In this document: one piece after another, positions 1 through 6,884 of the stretch
Layout: every line of letters starts with the position of its first letter
How positions within the stretch are numbered: position 1 is the stretch's first letter
Source of the DNA: Cellvibrionaceae bacterium
Lineage (GTDB): Bacteria > Pseudomonadota > Gammaproteobacteria > Pseudomonadales > Cellvibrionaceae
Direction of reading: 5' to 3'
NCBI GenBank assembly: GCA_021151525.1
Contig: JAGKXD010000113.1
Location: forward strand, 1 to 12,487
DNA: 12,487 nucleotides
The notes under the pieces: model-generated
What the model was told of the DNA's origin: nothing
What the model saw: only the letters and a program-made list of their open reading frames with translations
Database searches by the model: none
Position numbers and translations under genes: made by a program

Positions 1-661
1 GTGCTATAGTTTCAATAATAAAACGGCGCATAACTCCGGCAACCCCCGCTTCTGATAAATCTGGTGTAAAAATTTCGTTATTTTTTATCAAAAAGATATT
101 GCTAAAAACCGCTTCAATTAAATTGCCCTTAGTATCCAATACAATACCTTCAGCAATAGATTCATCCTGCCATTCGGCGCGCGCCAATATTTGCTCCAAT
201 CGATTAAGATGCTTTAACCCTGCCAAGCTCGGGCTGCAACTTAAGCGCTGCTGGCAAACTTTTACCTTTACACCCTCTGCAAAATAATGTGCTGGATATT
301 GTGTGGCAGGAAATATGCCAATGACAATTGTTGGCGCTGCTGTATCGGGTAAACGATAGCCCCTACCGCCCTGCCCACGCGTTACTGTAACTTTAACGAC
401 CGCATTTTTTGCATCAACTGCAACCAACTCTGAAACAAGATTTTCTATTTGAGCTTCAACCTGATCAATTGCAACAGGAATTAATAATCTCTCGCAGCTT
501 TTTAATAATCTTTCTTTGTGTAAACTCCATAAGGGGATTTTTGCAGCCTGTAATTTGCAGGTTTCAAACACACCATCGCCATAGGTAAATCCGCGATCAA
601 GTGGTGACACTTGAGCATCGATAACTCCATTAACGGCAATAACAGGAAGTGTGCGCGGCAT
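1..661 (-). CDS. pabC: aminodeoxychorismate lyase, 3' end cut by window edge
   Basis: A PLP-dependent class IV aminotransferase-fold enzyme that converts 4-amino-4-deoxychorismate to p-aminobenzoate plus pyruvate for folate synthesis in the cytosol. The visible 220 codons carry an N-terminal NG...SPLDRGFTYGDGVFET block (residues 11-34), the LKHLNRLEQ motif whose Lys (about residue 150) should bind PLP, and EGIVLDTKGNLIEA with its conserved Glu near 183. The family is usually about 270 residues, so roughly 50 C-terminal residues lie outside the window. The start is ATG at 659-661, preceded by AAGAG six bases upstream. It lies 78 bases downstream of fabF, behind a terminator hairpin, so expression probably depends on read-through. 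Last gene of the fab cluster, as in E. coli and Pseudomonas. The motifs separate it from branched-chain aminotransferase and D-amino acid transaminase relatives mainly through context. Confidence 0.93.
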   Translation of the reverse strand, partial: MPRTLPVIAVNGVIDAQVSPLDRGFTYGDGVFETCKLQAAKIPLWSLHKERLLKSCERLLIPVAIDQVEAQIENLVSELVAVDAKNAVVKVTVTRGQGGRGYRLPDTAAPTIVIGIFPATQYPAHYFAEGVKVKVCQQRLSCSPSLAGLKHLNRLEQILARAEWQDESIAEGIVLDTKGNLIEAVFSNIFLIKNNEIFTPDLSEAGVAGVMRRFIIETIA

Positions 662-686
662 AATTCACTCTTTATTTTACGAATAC

Positions 687-716
687 AAAAACGCCGAACT
701 GTGGTTCGGCGTTTTT
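687..716 (-). terminator. intrinsic terminator between fabF and pabC
   Basis: A perfect 13-bp inverted repeat (AAAAACGCCGAAC / GTTCGGCGTTTTT) around a 4-base loop. The U-run on the minus strand is formed by the outer arm. It sits after the fabF stop and before the pabC start, so it would end or attenuate most fabF transcripts and lower pabC expression. The arms are symmetrical, so it could also act on plus-strand transcription, but no plus-strand gene precedes it here. Confidence 0.85.
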
Positions 717-739
717 GGTGTTGGATCAAATAGTAGACA

Positions 740-1978
740 TTAAATTTTTCTGAAAATTAATGAACCGTTTGTTCCACCAAAGCCAAAGGAGTTGGAAAGT
801 ACCGCATCAATTTTTCGCTCTTGCGCCGTATGTGGCACAAGATTGATATCGCAACCCTCTTCTGGATTATCCAGATTGATCGTTGGTGGTGCAACTTGAT
901 CGCGAATAGCCAACACACTGAAGATAGCTTCAACAGCACCAGCAGCACCGAGCAAGTGACCAATCATTGATTTTGTTGAGCTTACTGCTACGTTATTTGC
1001 AGACGAACCCCATACAGATTTAACTGCTTGGCATTCTGCTTTATCGCCAGCGGGGGTCGATGTACCGTGCGCGTTCACATAGTGAATATCAGCAACGTTA
1101 ATTTGCGCATCGCGAATTGCATTTACCATAGATGCTGCAGCACCTGAACCGTCTTCCGGTGGTGAAGTCATGTGGTAAGCATCGCCGCTCATACCAAAAC
1201 CAACCAACTCTGCATAAATGCGTGCGCCGCGGGCTTTTGCGTGTTCGTACTCTTCCAATACTAAAACACCAGCACCATCCCCCAATACAAAACCATCGCG
1301 GTCACGATCCCAAGGACGGCTTGCCGCTTGCGGGTTATCGTTGCGGGTAGAAAGTGCGCGAGCCGCAGCAAAACCGCCCAAACCCAATGGAGTAGTTGCC
1401 ATTTCAGCACCACCCACAACCATCACATCAGCATCGCCGTACTGAATCATACGCGCACCAAAACCAATGCTATGAGTACCCGTTGTACAAGCGGTAGTGA
1501 TGGCGATATTTGGCCCACGTAAATTGTGCATAATCGACAAATTACCGGAGATCATGTTGATGATCGCACTGGGAACAAAGAACGGGGAAATACGGCGTGG
1601 GCCTTTTTCGTTAAGGGTGATAGCACCTTCAGTTATGGTACCTATACCACCAATTCCCGAGCCGATTGAAACACCAATTCGACTTGCATTTTCTTCGGTG
1701 ACTTCCAAACCAGAATCGCGAATCGCTTGAATACCCGCAACCATACCGTATTGGATAAACGGATCCATTTTGCGCGCTTCTTTGCTAGGAAAATAATCAT
1801 CTACAACGAGATCTTTCACTGAAGCACTGAATTGAGTCGTGAATGCAGATGCATCAAAACTAGAAATGGTAGCGACACCGCTTTTACCATTTACAATGCC
1901 ATGCCAGGTATCAGCAACTGTATTTCCCAGTGAACTGATCATACCTAGACCAGTAACGACAACTCTTCTGCGTGACAC
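740..1978 (-). CDS. fabF: beta-ketoacyl-ACP synthase II
   Basis: Condenses malonyl-ACP with acyl-ACP in the elongation step of type II fatty acid synthesis in the cytosol. The 412-residue product is the usual family length. The Cys-His-His triad is visible: Cys164 in TTACTTGTHSIG, His304 in NAHGTSTPAGD and His341 in GHLLGAAG, with Lys336 in STKSMIGH, each one residue from the E. coli numbering. It has the C-terminal glycine-rich NSFGFGGTNGSL motif. The start is GTG (1976-1978), nine bases after a GAGGAG ribosome-binding site, and gives the typical N-terminus SRRRVVVTGLGMIS. It follows acpP after a terminator hairpin and precedes pabC after another, so it depends on read-through or on a promoter in the 164-base gap that I could not identify. 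FabF and not FabB, from context and the whole N-terminal pattern. Confidence 0.97.
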   Translation of the reverse strand: MSRRRVVVTGLGMISSLGNTVADTWHGIVNGKSGVATISSFDASAFTTQFSASVKDLVVDDYFPSKEARKMDPFIQYGMVAGIQAIRDSGLEVTEENASRIGVSIGSGIGGIGTITEGAITLNEKGPRRISPFFVPSAIINMISGNLSIMHNLRGPNIAITTACTTGTHSIGFGARMIQYGDADVMVVGGAEMATTPLGLGGFAAARALSTRNDNPQAASRPWDRDRDGFVLGDGAGVLVLEEYEHAKARGARIYAELVGFGMSGDAYHMTSPPEDGSGAAASMVNAIRDAQINVADIHYVNAHGTSTPAGDKAECQAVKSVWGSSANNVAVSSTKSMIGHLLGAAGAVEAIFSVLAIRDQVAPPTINLDNPEEGCDINLVPHTAQERKIDAVLSNSFGFGGTNGSLIFRKI

Positions 1979-2080
1979 GTTTTGAAACTCCTCAGTTTGA
2001 CACTTGAGTCAGGATAACACTCAATTCAGGAAAAATTCTTGACTACAAATAGCTTATTAAAAGCAAATTACAACAAAAGA

Positions 2081-2114
2081 AAAAGCCGTACTATTTCGCA
2101 ATAATACGGCTTTT
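2081..2114 (-). terminator. intrinsic terminator between acpP and fabF
   Basis: Arms AAAAGCCGTA (2081-2090) and TACGGCTTTT (2105-2114) are exact complements. An inner TATT/AATA helix lies beyond one C/A mismatch and closes on a TCGC tetraloop. On the minus strand the second arm runs into TTTTTCTTTT, a U-tract. The position directly after acpP suggests partial termination that yields abundant short acpP transcripts with some read-through into fabF. Confidence 0.85.
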
Positions 2115-2142
2115 CGAGAAGATAAGTAATCAGCTCTGGAAA

Positions 2143-2379
2143 TTACGCCAAGTTTGCGTTGATGTAATCAATAGCCAATTGAACAGTAGTGATTTTCTCT
2201 GCTTCTTCATCAGGAATTTCAGTTTCGAATTCTTCTTCGAGAGCCATTACCAACTCTACGGTATCCAAAGAATCTGCGCCCAGATCTTCTACGAAAGAAG
2301 CTTCGTTTTTCACTTCGTCTTCTTTAACGCCTAATTGCTCAGCAACGATCTTTTTTACGCGTTCTTCAATGCTACTCAT
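2143..2379 (-). CDS. acpP: acyl carrier protein
   Basis: The small acidic carrier that holds growing acyl chains on a 4'-phosphopantetheine arm and delivers them to FabF, FabG, FabD-loaded malonyl transfer and PlsX in the cytosol. The 78 residues match the family length. The attachment site is Ser37 in GADSLDTVELVMALEEEF, which is almost invariant. The N-terminus SSIEERVKKIVAEQLG is typical of gammaproteobacterial AcpP. The start is ATG at 2377-2379, with AGGAG twelve bases upstream, slightly long spacing. It sits between fabG and fabF, with a candidate promoter upstream and a strong terminator downstream. That arrangement would let it be made in excess of its neighbours. Confidence 0.98.
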   Translation of the reverse strand: MSSIEERVKKIVAEQLGVKEDEVKNEASFVEDLGADSLDTVELVMALEEEFETEIPDEEAEKITTVQLAIDYINANLA

Positions 2380-2514
2380 GATGTTATGTAACTCCTAAAT
2401 GTTATAGACAAAACCGTCAGTTTGATGAGCCGACATTAGCTAACTGTTAGTTTCCTAACACGTAAATACCCAATGTAGGTACTCAGCATTATGTTTCGGT
2501 CAAAATCGACGCGC

Positions 2515-2542
2515 ATTTTACATCTATTTAGATGACTTGTAA
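2515..2542 (-). promoter_or_regulatory. candidate acpP promoter with palindrome in the spacer
   Basis: Read on the minus strand: TTACAA (2537-2542) as -35, a 16-base spacer, then TAAAAT (2515-2520) as -10, about 140 bases upstream of acpP. The spacer holds the palindrome CATCTA-TT-TAGATG (2521-2534), which could be a repressor operator or could be chance in AT-rich DNA. A dedicated acpP promoter is common in this cluster, but this site is inferred from sequence only. Confidence 0.4.
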
Positions 2543-2573
2543 CGCATCGGACTAAAAAAACTTGCGAAATCAG

Positions 2574-2594
2574 CTGTTTTTCTTTAAAAAACAG
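2574..2594 (-). terminator. weak AT-rich hairpin after fabG
   Basis: CTGTTTTT (2574-2581) and AAAAACAG (2587-2594) are complementary around a 5-base loop, 17 bases beyond the fabG stop on the minus strand. The stem is almost all A-T, so termination would be weak. It may only mark the fabG mRNA end. Confidence 0.3.
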
Positions 2595-2611
2595 TAGCTT
2601 GCAAGTAAAAC

Positions 2612-3355
2612 TTAAGACATATACATGCCGCCATTTACATGAATTGTCTCACCGCTAATATAGCCGCCGGCATCACTGGCCAAGAAAACAACAACCGCCG
2701 CAATCTCTTCTGGCGCACCCAAGCGACCCAATGGAATACGTGACAATAATTGTTGTTTTTGCTCTTCCGGCAAAACTTTAGTCATGTCGGTATCAATAAA
2801 ACCTGGTGCAACTGTGTTGACCGTAATATTGCGCGAACCAACTTCCGCAGCCAATGAGCGCGCAAAACCAGAAACACCAGCTTTGGTTGCCGCATAATTA
2901 GATTGGCCAGGGTTGCCCATAGAGCCAACAACGGAACTAATGTTAATAATGCGACCCCAACGAGCTTTCATCATGCCGCGCAAAACGCCTTTGCTTAAGC
3001 GATAGATTGAACTTAAGTTGGTGTTGATAACATCAAACCATTCTTCATCGCTCATGCGCATCAACAAATTGTCTTTAGTGATGCCCGCGTTATTTACCAG
3101 AATCGACGGTGCGCCAAATTCGTCGGTAACGCTTTTTAACAATTCCGCAACAGAATCTGCATCAGTCACATTTAATACTTTTCCTACACCGCGGACGCCC
3201 TGCTCTGAGAAACGCGCAGTAATTTTTTCAGCACCCGATTCGCTAGTGGCGGTTCCAATAACAACAGCACCTGCTTTGCCCAATTGCTCAGCAATTGCAG
3301 CACCAATACCGCGGCTAGCGCCAGTAACTAAAGCAACTTTATCATTCAAGCTCAT
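2612..3355 (-). CDS. fabG: 3-oxoacyl-ACP reductase
   Basis: NADPH-dependent short-chain dehydrogenase that reduces 3-ketoacyl-ACP to 3-hydroxyacyl-ACP after each condensation. The 247-residue length is normal. Visible features are the nucleotide-binding TGASRGIG (11-18), the structural NNAG (88-91), the catalytic Ser141, Tyr154 and Lys158 in SSVVGSMGNPGQSNYAATK, and the C-terminal GETIHVNGGMYMS ending characteristic of FabG. The start is ATG at 3353-3355, with only a weak AAGAGA upstream, 23 bases after fabD stops, so translation may be coupled to fabD. The neighbours fabD and acpP support the fatty acid synthesis role over other short-chain dehydrogenase functions. Confidence 0.97.
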   Translation of the reverse strand: MSLNDKVALVTGASRGIGAAIAEQLGKAGAVVIGTATSESGAEKITARFSEQGVRGVGKVLNVTDADSVAELLKSVTDEFGAPSILVNNAGITKDNLLMRMSDEEWFDVINTNLSSIYRLSKGVLRGMMKARWGRIINISSVVGSMGNPGQSNYAATKAGVSGFARSLAAEVGSRNITVNTVAPGFIDTDMTKVLPEEQKQQLLSRIPLGRLGAPEEIAAVVVFLASDAGGYISGETIHVNGGMYMS

Positions 3356-3378
3356 AGTTGATTTCTCTTGTAAATAAA

Positions 3379-4320
3379 TTATTGGAATTGAGCCAAAACA
3401 GCATCGACTTCTTCAGGTTTTTCGATCGAAAGCGCTGTTAACTCTGAATTAATGCGCTTATTCAATCCAGATAAAACTTTTCCTGGGCCGCATTCAACGG
3501 TCGCGGTAATTCCAGCATCGCTGATGGTGTTAACACACTCAACCCAACGCACCGCACTGTAAATTTGTTCGATCATCAGTGCTTTAATTTTTTGCGGATC
3601 AGTTTCAGTTTGCGCACTTACGTTATGCACAACAGGAATTTGCGGAGCTTTAAATTCAGTTGCATTAATTTGCTCGGCTAAACGATCTGCCGCAGGCTTC
3701 ATCAATGATGTATGAAATGGAGCACTTACAGGCAAAGGCAATGCGCGCTTTGCTCCAGCTTCTTTACACAAAGCACTCGCGCGCTCAACAGCTGACGCAG
3801 AACCAGCGATAACAACTTGGCCAGGTGAATTAAAGTTGACAGCAGAAACAACTTCACCTTGCTCGGCGTTTTTGCAAGCTTCGATGATCAATGCATCATC
3901 CAAACCAATAATGGCAGCCATAGCACCCTGACCTGCCGGTACAGCTTCTTGCATAAACTTGCCGCGCTGCTGGACGAGCTTTACAGCATCTTTAAACTCA
4001 ACAACACCAGCGCAAACTAGTGCTGACCATTCACCCAAACTGTGCCCCGAAACCAACGCAGGCTTAGCGCCATTTTTTTCTTGCCATACACGCCAAACAG
4101 CAACACTCGCAGTTAACAACAAAGGCTGTGTGCGTTCAGTCAAATTAATATCTTCTTGTGCACCGTTTTGTACAAGATCCCATAAGTCGTAACCCAAAAC
4201 TTGCGATGCTTCAGCAAAGGTTTGCGTAACGATTGGATAAGTCGCCGCCAAATCAGCCAACATGCCAATTTTTTGTGAGCCTTGACCAGGAAATACAAAT
4301 GCAAGATTTTGTTGAGTCAT
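3379..4320 (-). CDS. fabD: malonyl-CoA:ACP transacylase
   Basis: Moves malonyl from CoA to AcpP and so supplies the extender unit for FabF. The 313-residue product starts with the typical LAFVFPGQGSQ. The nucleophile is Ser94 in GHSLGEWSAL, the partner His203 is in PVSAPFHTSLM, and the malonate-binding Arg119 is in QQRGKFMQEA, each two residues from the E. coli positions. NSPGQVVIAG and the late ECGPGKVLSGL motif are present. The start is ATG, 11 bases after plsX stops, with a weak AAAGTAA site. It directly follows plsX. The fabH gene found here in E. coli is absent, as in Pseudomonas aeruginosa. Confidence 0.97.
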   Translation of the reverse strand: MTQQNLAFVFPGQGSQKIGMLADLAATYPIVTQTFAEASQVLGYDLWDLVQNGAQEDINLTERTQPLLLTASVAVWRVWQEKNGAKPALVSGHSLGEWSALVCAGVVEFKDAVKLVQQRGKFMQEAVPAGQGAMAAIIGLDDALIIEACKNAEQGEVVSAVNFNSPGQVVIAGSASAVERASALCKEAGAKRALPLPVSAPFHTSLMKPAADRLAEQINATEFKAPQIPVVHNVSAQTETDPQKIKALMIEQIYSAVRWVECVNTISDAGITATVECGPGKVLSGLNKRINSELTALSIEKPEEVDAVLAQFQ

Positions 4321-4331
4321 AAATATTTACT

Positions 4332-5351
4332 TTATTGCTGAGAGGAAATGGATTGATTTGATAATGCCTGCTGGATGCGAACAGGAACTTTTTGAATAAC
4401 TTGTTCACGCGCAACAATCATGGCCTGCAGAAATGCTTTTTTGTTGGCATTACCGTGACTTTTCACCAGCACCCTCTGCAAACCTAAAAAACTTGCGCCA
4501 TTATACATGGATGGATCTAACTCTACGCGCAACTGCTTTAACAGTGGCCACGCAAAAATCGCAGTAAGCCGTGAAAACCAATTACGCTTAAAAATTGCCT
4601 GAATACGTTTGGCAATAAAACGTGCAGTACCCTCGCAGGTTTTTAAAGCAATATTGCCATGAAAACCATCGCAAACAATAACGTCCATATCGCCGGAAAA
4701 TATTCTATTGGCTTCAATATAACCACCAAAATTCAGACGTGAATCATTCTGCAACAATTCTTGTGTTGCTTTGATGACATCAGTGCCCTTGGTTGATTCT
4801 GTGCCAATATTTAATAAGCCAATTCGCGGCGCTGCAGTAGCAGCGGAGGCCAAAATATTTCCCATTAAAGCGAATTGATAAAGATGCTCGGCAGTGCAAT
4901 TTGTATTTGCACCCAAATCCAATAAATAAGTTTGTCCATGCTCTACCGGCATAGCTTTGCAAATCGCCGGACGCTCAACACCGGGAAACGTTTTTAACAA
5001 ATATTTTCCCATTGCCAACAATGCGCCTGTATTTCCAGCACTCACGCAAGCGTCGGCAAGATTGTTGTTTAGGCATTCAATCGCCAACCACATAGAAGAG
5101 TTTTTTTTATGGCGCAACGCATGCAAAGGATCTTCATCCATAGCAACAATGTCAGTTGCATTGAGAATACTGATGCGTTGACGCGATAATTTTTTAACAG
5201 AAGAAAAACTGAGGAGCTGCTGCTCGTTGCCGACTAACACGAGATCAACATCAGCGAACTTGGCAGTAAATTTTTGCGCAGCCGAGATAGCAACGCGGGG
5301 ACCTAAGTCCCCGCTCATAGCGTCTACCGCTATTCGAATTCTTTCAGACAA
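4332..5351 (-). CDS. plsX: phosphate acyltransferase PlsX, TTG start
   Basis: Makes acyl-phosphate from acyl-ACP for PlsY, linking fatty acid to phospholipid synthesis; peripheral to the inner membrane. The 339 residues show DAMSGDLGP (10-18), MDEDPLHALRHKKNSSM (71-87), SAGNTGALLAMG (104-115), LDLGANTNC (144-152) and CDGFHGNIALKTCEG. The family normally reads DAMGGD; the Ser at position 13 replaces a usual Gly. The start is TTG at 5349-5351: reading upstream, no ATG, GTG or TTG occurs before an in-frame stop, and the first internal ATG is Met12, inside the conserved motif. No good Shine-Dalgarno is seen, so coupling to rpmF, which stops 23 bases upstream, is likely. Sits between rpmF and fabD. 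Confidence 0.95.
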   Translation of the reverse strand: MSERIRIAVDAMSGDLGPRVAISAAQKFTAKFADVDLVLVGNEQQLLSFSSVKKLSRQRISILNATDIVAMDEDPLHALRHKKNSSMWLAIECLNNNLADACVSAGNTGALLAMGKYLLKTFPGVERPAICKAMPVEHGQTYLLDLGANTNCTAEHLYQFALMGNILASAATAAPRIGLLNIGTESTKGTDVIKATQELLQNDSRLNFGGYIEANRIFSGDMDVIVCDGFHGNIALKTCEGTARFIAKRIQAIFKRNWFSRLTAIFAWPLLKQLRVELDPSMYNGASFLGLQRVLVKSHGNANKKAFLQAMIVAREQVIQKVPVRIQQALSNQSISSQQ

Positions 5352-5374
5352 GATGTAATCGTCTTGTACAGAAC

Positions 5375-5557
5375 TTACTCGTTGCTGCCTTTGTCGATCA
5401 CTTTAACGCCACGGTAGAAACCGTCAGCGGTAACGTGGTGACGACGGTGCTTTTCACCGCTAGTTGCATCTACTGACAACGTTGGGCCAGTCAATGCATC
5501 ATGCGAACGACGCATGTCACGCTTAGAACGAGATTTTTTGTTTTGTTGTACTGCCAT
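5375..5557 (-). CDS. rpmF: 50S ribosomal protein L32
   Basis: Small basic protein of the large ribosomal subunit. The 60 residues begin AVQQNKKSRSKRDMRRSHDAL and contain LSVDATSGEKHRRHHVTADGFYRG, the typical gammaproteobacterial form without zinc-binding cysteines. ATG at 5555-5557 is preceded by AGGAG eight bases upstream. It lies between yceD and plsX, the classic arrangement that couples ribosome production to lipid synthesis through a shared transcript. Confidence 0.98.
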   Translation of the reverse strand: MAVQQNKKSRSKRDMRRSHDALTGPTLSVDATSGEKHRRHHVTADGFYRGVKVIDKGSNE

Positions 5558-5620
5558 GGGATCTACTCCTATTTACTTACTCGTTGGAACCGAGGCGCCT
5601 CTGGGGATTTTGCAAAAAGC

Positions 5621-6157
5621 TTAATCCTTTTTCGGCGAGCTCTTAAGTTGCTCCAACACCTGAAATGGGTTTTTCGTTTTCTTTACTTCGACTGGCTTAC
5701 CGCTGGAAAACAATTGGCGATCAACGCATTGCTCTTCGTGGTAAGCCACCTTAGGTAAACTCAACAGCATTTCTTCTTCGATCATATCGTAGAGATCTGC
5801 TACACCTTCGCCGGTAATCCAGGGGTCAAGATATTCCGGCAGTTTTTCTGCCTCTTCTTCATCCCACACAACACCTAACGAGATATCACTTTCAACCGGT
5901 ACACTTACTTTTTCAAGGCAGCGCTGACAAACCAACACAAGCTCAGCAGATGCATGTCCGGTAACGACCTTTTTTTTCTCCTCATTAAGACTAAATGCCA
6001 AATCAACCTGAATTTCTCCAGTTGATTCTTGCAGTGCACCAACCAATCTTGGCAAGGCAACTACAGGTACAAATCCGTCGAGCGAGATGCCTTGTTGGGC
6101 AAATTTTCGCGGATCTCCCTGCTTTGGCAGAGGCTTTAATGAAGGGGTCTTAAACAT
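5621..6157 (-). CDS. yceD: YceD/DUF177 family 23S rRNA accumulation protein
   Basis: A conserved small protein upstream of rpmF in most bacteria, linked to 23S rRNA accumulation; its biochemical role is not settled. The 178 residues show DPRKFAQQG near 15-23, the paired cysteines of LVCQRCLE (Cys77, Cys80), DLYDMIEEEMLLSLP (121-135), a further His140/Cys144 that may complete a metal or structural site, and the C-terminal NPFQVLEQLK. The start is ATG at 6155-6157. No Shine-Dalgarno lies close upstream, and a near-consensus promoter ends only ten bases before it, so the message would be almost leaderless. There is no alternative ATG, GTG or TTG in frame before the conserved DPRK. First gene of the operon, divergent from maf. 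Confidence 0.93.
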   Translation of the reverse strand: MFKTPSLKPLPKQGDPRKFAQQGISLDGFVPVVALPRLVGALQESTGEIQVDLAFSLNEEKKKVVTGHASAELVLVCQRCLEKVSVPVESDISLGVVWDEEEAEKLPEYLDPWITGEGVADLYDMIEEEMLLSLPKVAYHEEQCVDRQLFSSGKPVEVKKTKNPFQVLEQLKSSPKKD

Positions 6158-6166
6158 AAGCGCGCC

Positions 6167-6195
6167 ATAATAGGGATCTGCCCCGCTCCTGTCAA
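6167..6195 (-). promoter_or_regulatory. near-consensus sigma70 promoter of the yceD-rpmF-plsX-fab operon
   Basis: On the minus strand TTGACA (6190-6195, perfect) is followed by a 17-base spacer and TATTAT (6167-6172, five of six). The expected transcription start, seven bases on, is about 6160, three bases before the yceD ATG. It is the strongest promoter-like sequence I found in the window. Confidence 0.8.
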
Positions 6196-6208
6196 AGAAA
6201 AACTCTTG

Positions 6209-6222
6209 AAATAGCGCTATTT
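6209..6222. promoter_or_regulatory. 14-bp perfect palindrome between yceD and maf
   Basis: AAATAGCGCTATTT reads the same on both strands. It sits 13 bases upstream of the -35 box of the yceD operon promoter and about 60 bases before the maf start. That is a plausible site for a dimeric regulator acting on one or both divergent genes. I do not recognise the motif, and a chance palindrome is possible. Confidence 0.35.
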
Positions 6223-6281
6223 AGTGGCTTGCAGGTAGAATTAACCCCTTATTTATGGTTTTCACGAGAAAGCGAACCACT

Positions 6282-6884
6282 ATGCAACCTATTCTACTAG
6301 CATCCAGCTCCATCTATAGGCGCGAACTCCTATCCCGCTTGGGATTAGCATTCGAATGGACTAGCCCAGATATTGACGAAAGCCCCCTGACCGACGAAAG
6401 CGCAGATGCTTTGGTCGCACGACTTGCACTCGCAAAAGCAACTGCATTAGCAGGCAAATATCCAAAACACCTGATTATTGGCTCAGATCAAGTGGCCGTA
6501 TTAGACAATCAAATTATCGGCAAACCTCACACCTATGAGCGTGCCTTCAAGCAACTGCAGGCAGCGAGCAACAAAGAACTCACCTTTAATACCGGCTTGT
6601 GTCTGCTTGATGCACAGACAGGCAAATCACAAATAGCCGTGGAAAAATTTCATGTTCGCTTTCGCAACCTCAGTGATGAGCAAATCCACCATTACCTAAG
6701 CCACGAGCAACCTTACGATTGCGCAGGCAGCTTTAAATGCGAGGGATTGGGAATTGCGCTTTTTAAAGAACTAAAAGGTAAGGACCCCAATGCTTTAATT
6801 GGACTCCCCCTAATTCGGTTGGTGGACATGCTAACGAATGCAGGCTTAGACCCCCTGCTTCTTGCAGCACAGAAAGCTAATTGA
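6282..6884 (+). CDS. maf: Maf-like nucleotide pyrophosphatase, YceF type
   Basis: House-cleaning enzyme that hydrolyses non-canonical or methylated nucleotides to monophosphates; YceF members act on 7-methyl-GTP. From ATG 6282 it has 200 residues, the family length. Motifs: LASSSIYRRELLSRLG (6-21), PDIDES (29-34), GSDQVAVLDNQIIGKP (67-82), CEGLGIALF (153-161) and GLPLIRLVDML (174-184). GSDQV is typical of the YceF subgroup, whereas the dTTP/UTP pyrophosphatases usually read GADT. An in-frame ATG at 6255 would add nine residues (VFTRKRTT), but homologues begin at the later Met, and a purine-rich GAGAAAG lies upstream of it. Divergent from yceD; its 3' end overlaps the converging HAD gene by 8 bases. 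Confidence 0.92.
   Translation: MQPILLASSSIYRRELLSRLGLAFEWTSPDIDESPLTDESADALVARLALAKATALAGKYPKHLIIGSDQVAVLDNQIIGKPHTYERAFKQLQAASNKELTFNTGLCLLDAQTGKSQIAVEKFHVRFRNLSDEQIHHYLSHEQPYDCAGSFKCEGLGIALFKELKGKDPNALIGLPLIRLVDMLTNAGLDPLLLAAQKAN

Noticed and set aside
502..729. 75-codon minus-strand open frame over the pabC start and terminator
   Set aside because: It is out of frame with pabC and crosses the terminator hairpin; pabC explains the same bases with clear motifs.
3018..3377. 119-codon plus-strand open frame opposite fabG
   Set aside because: Antisense shadow of fabG, with no ribosome-binding site and no recognisable domain.
5592..5601. GAGGCGCCTC palindrome between yceD and rpmF
   Set aside because: Only 10 bp with no T-run and no promoter boxes at fixed distance; most likely chance.
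6255..6281. Upstream in-frame ATG that would lengthen maf by nine residues
   Set aside because: Homologues begin at the second Met, and the extra VFTRKRTT residues match nothing in the family.
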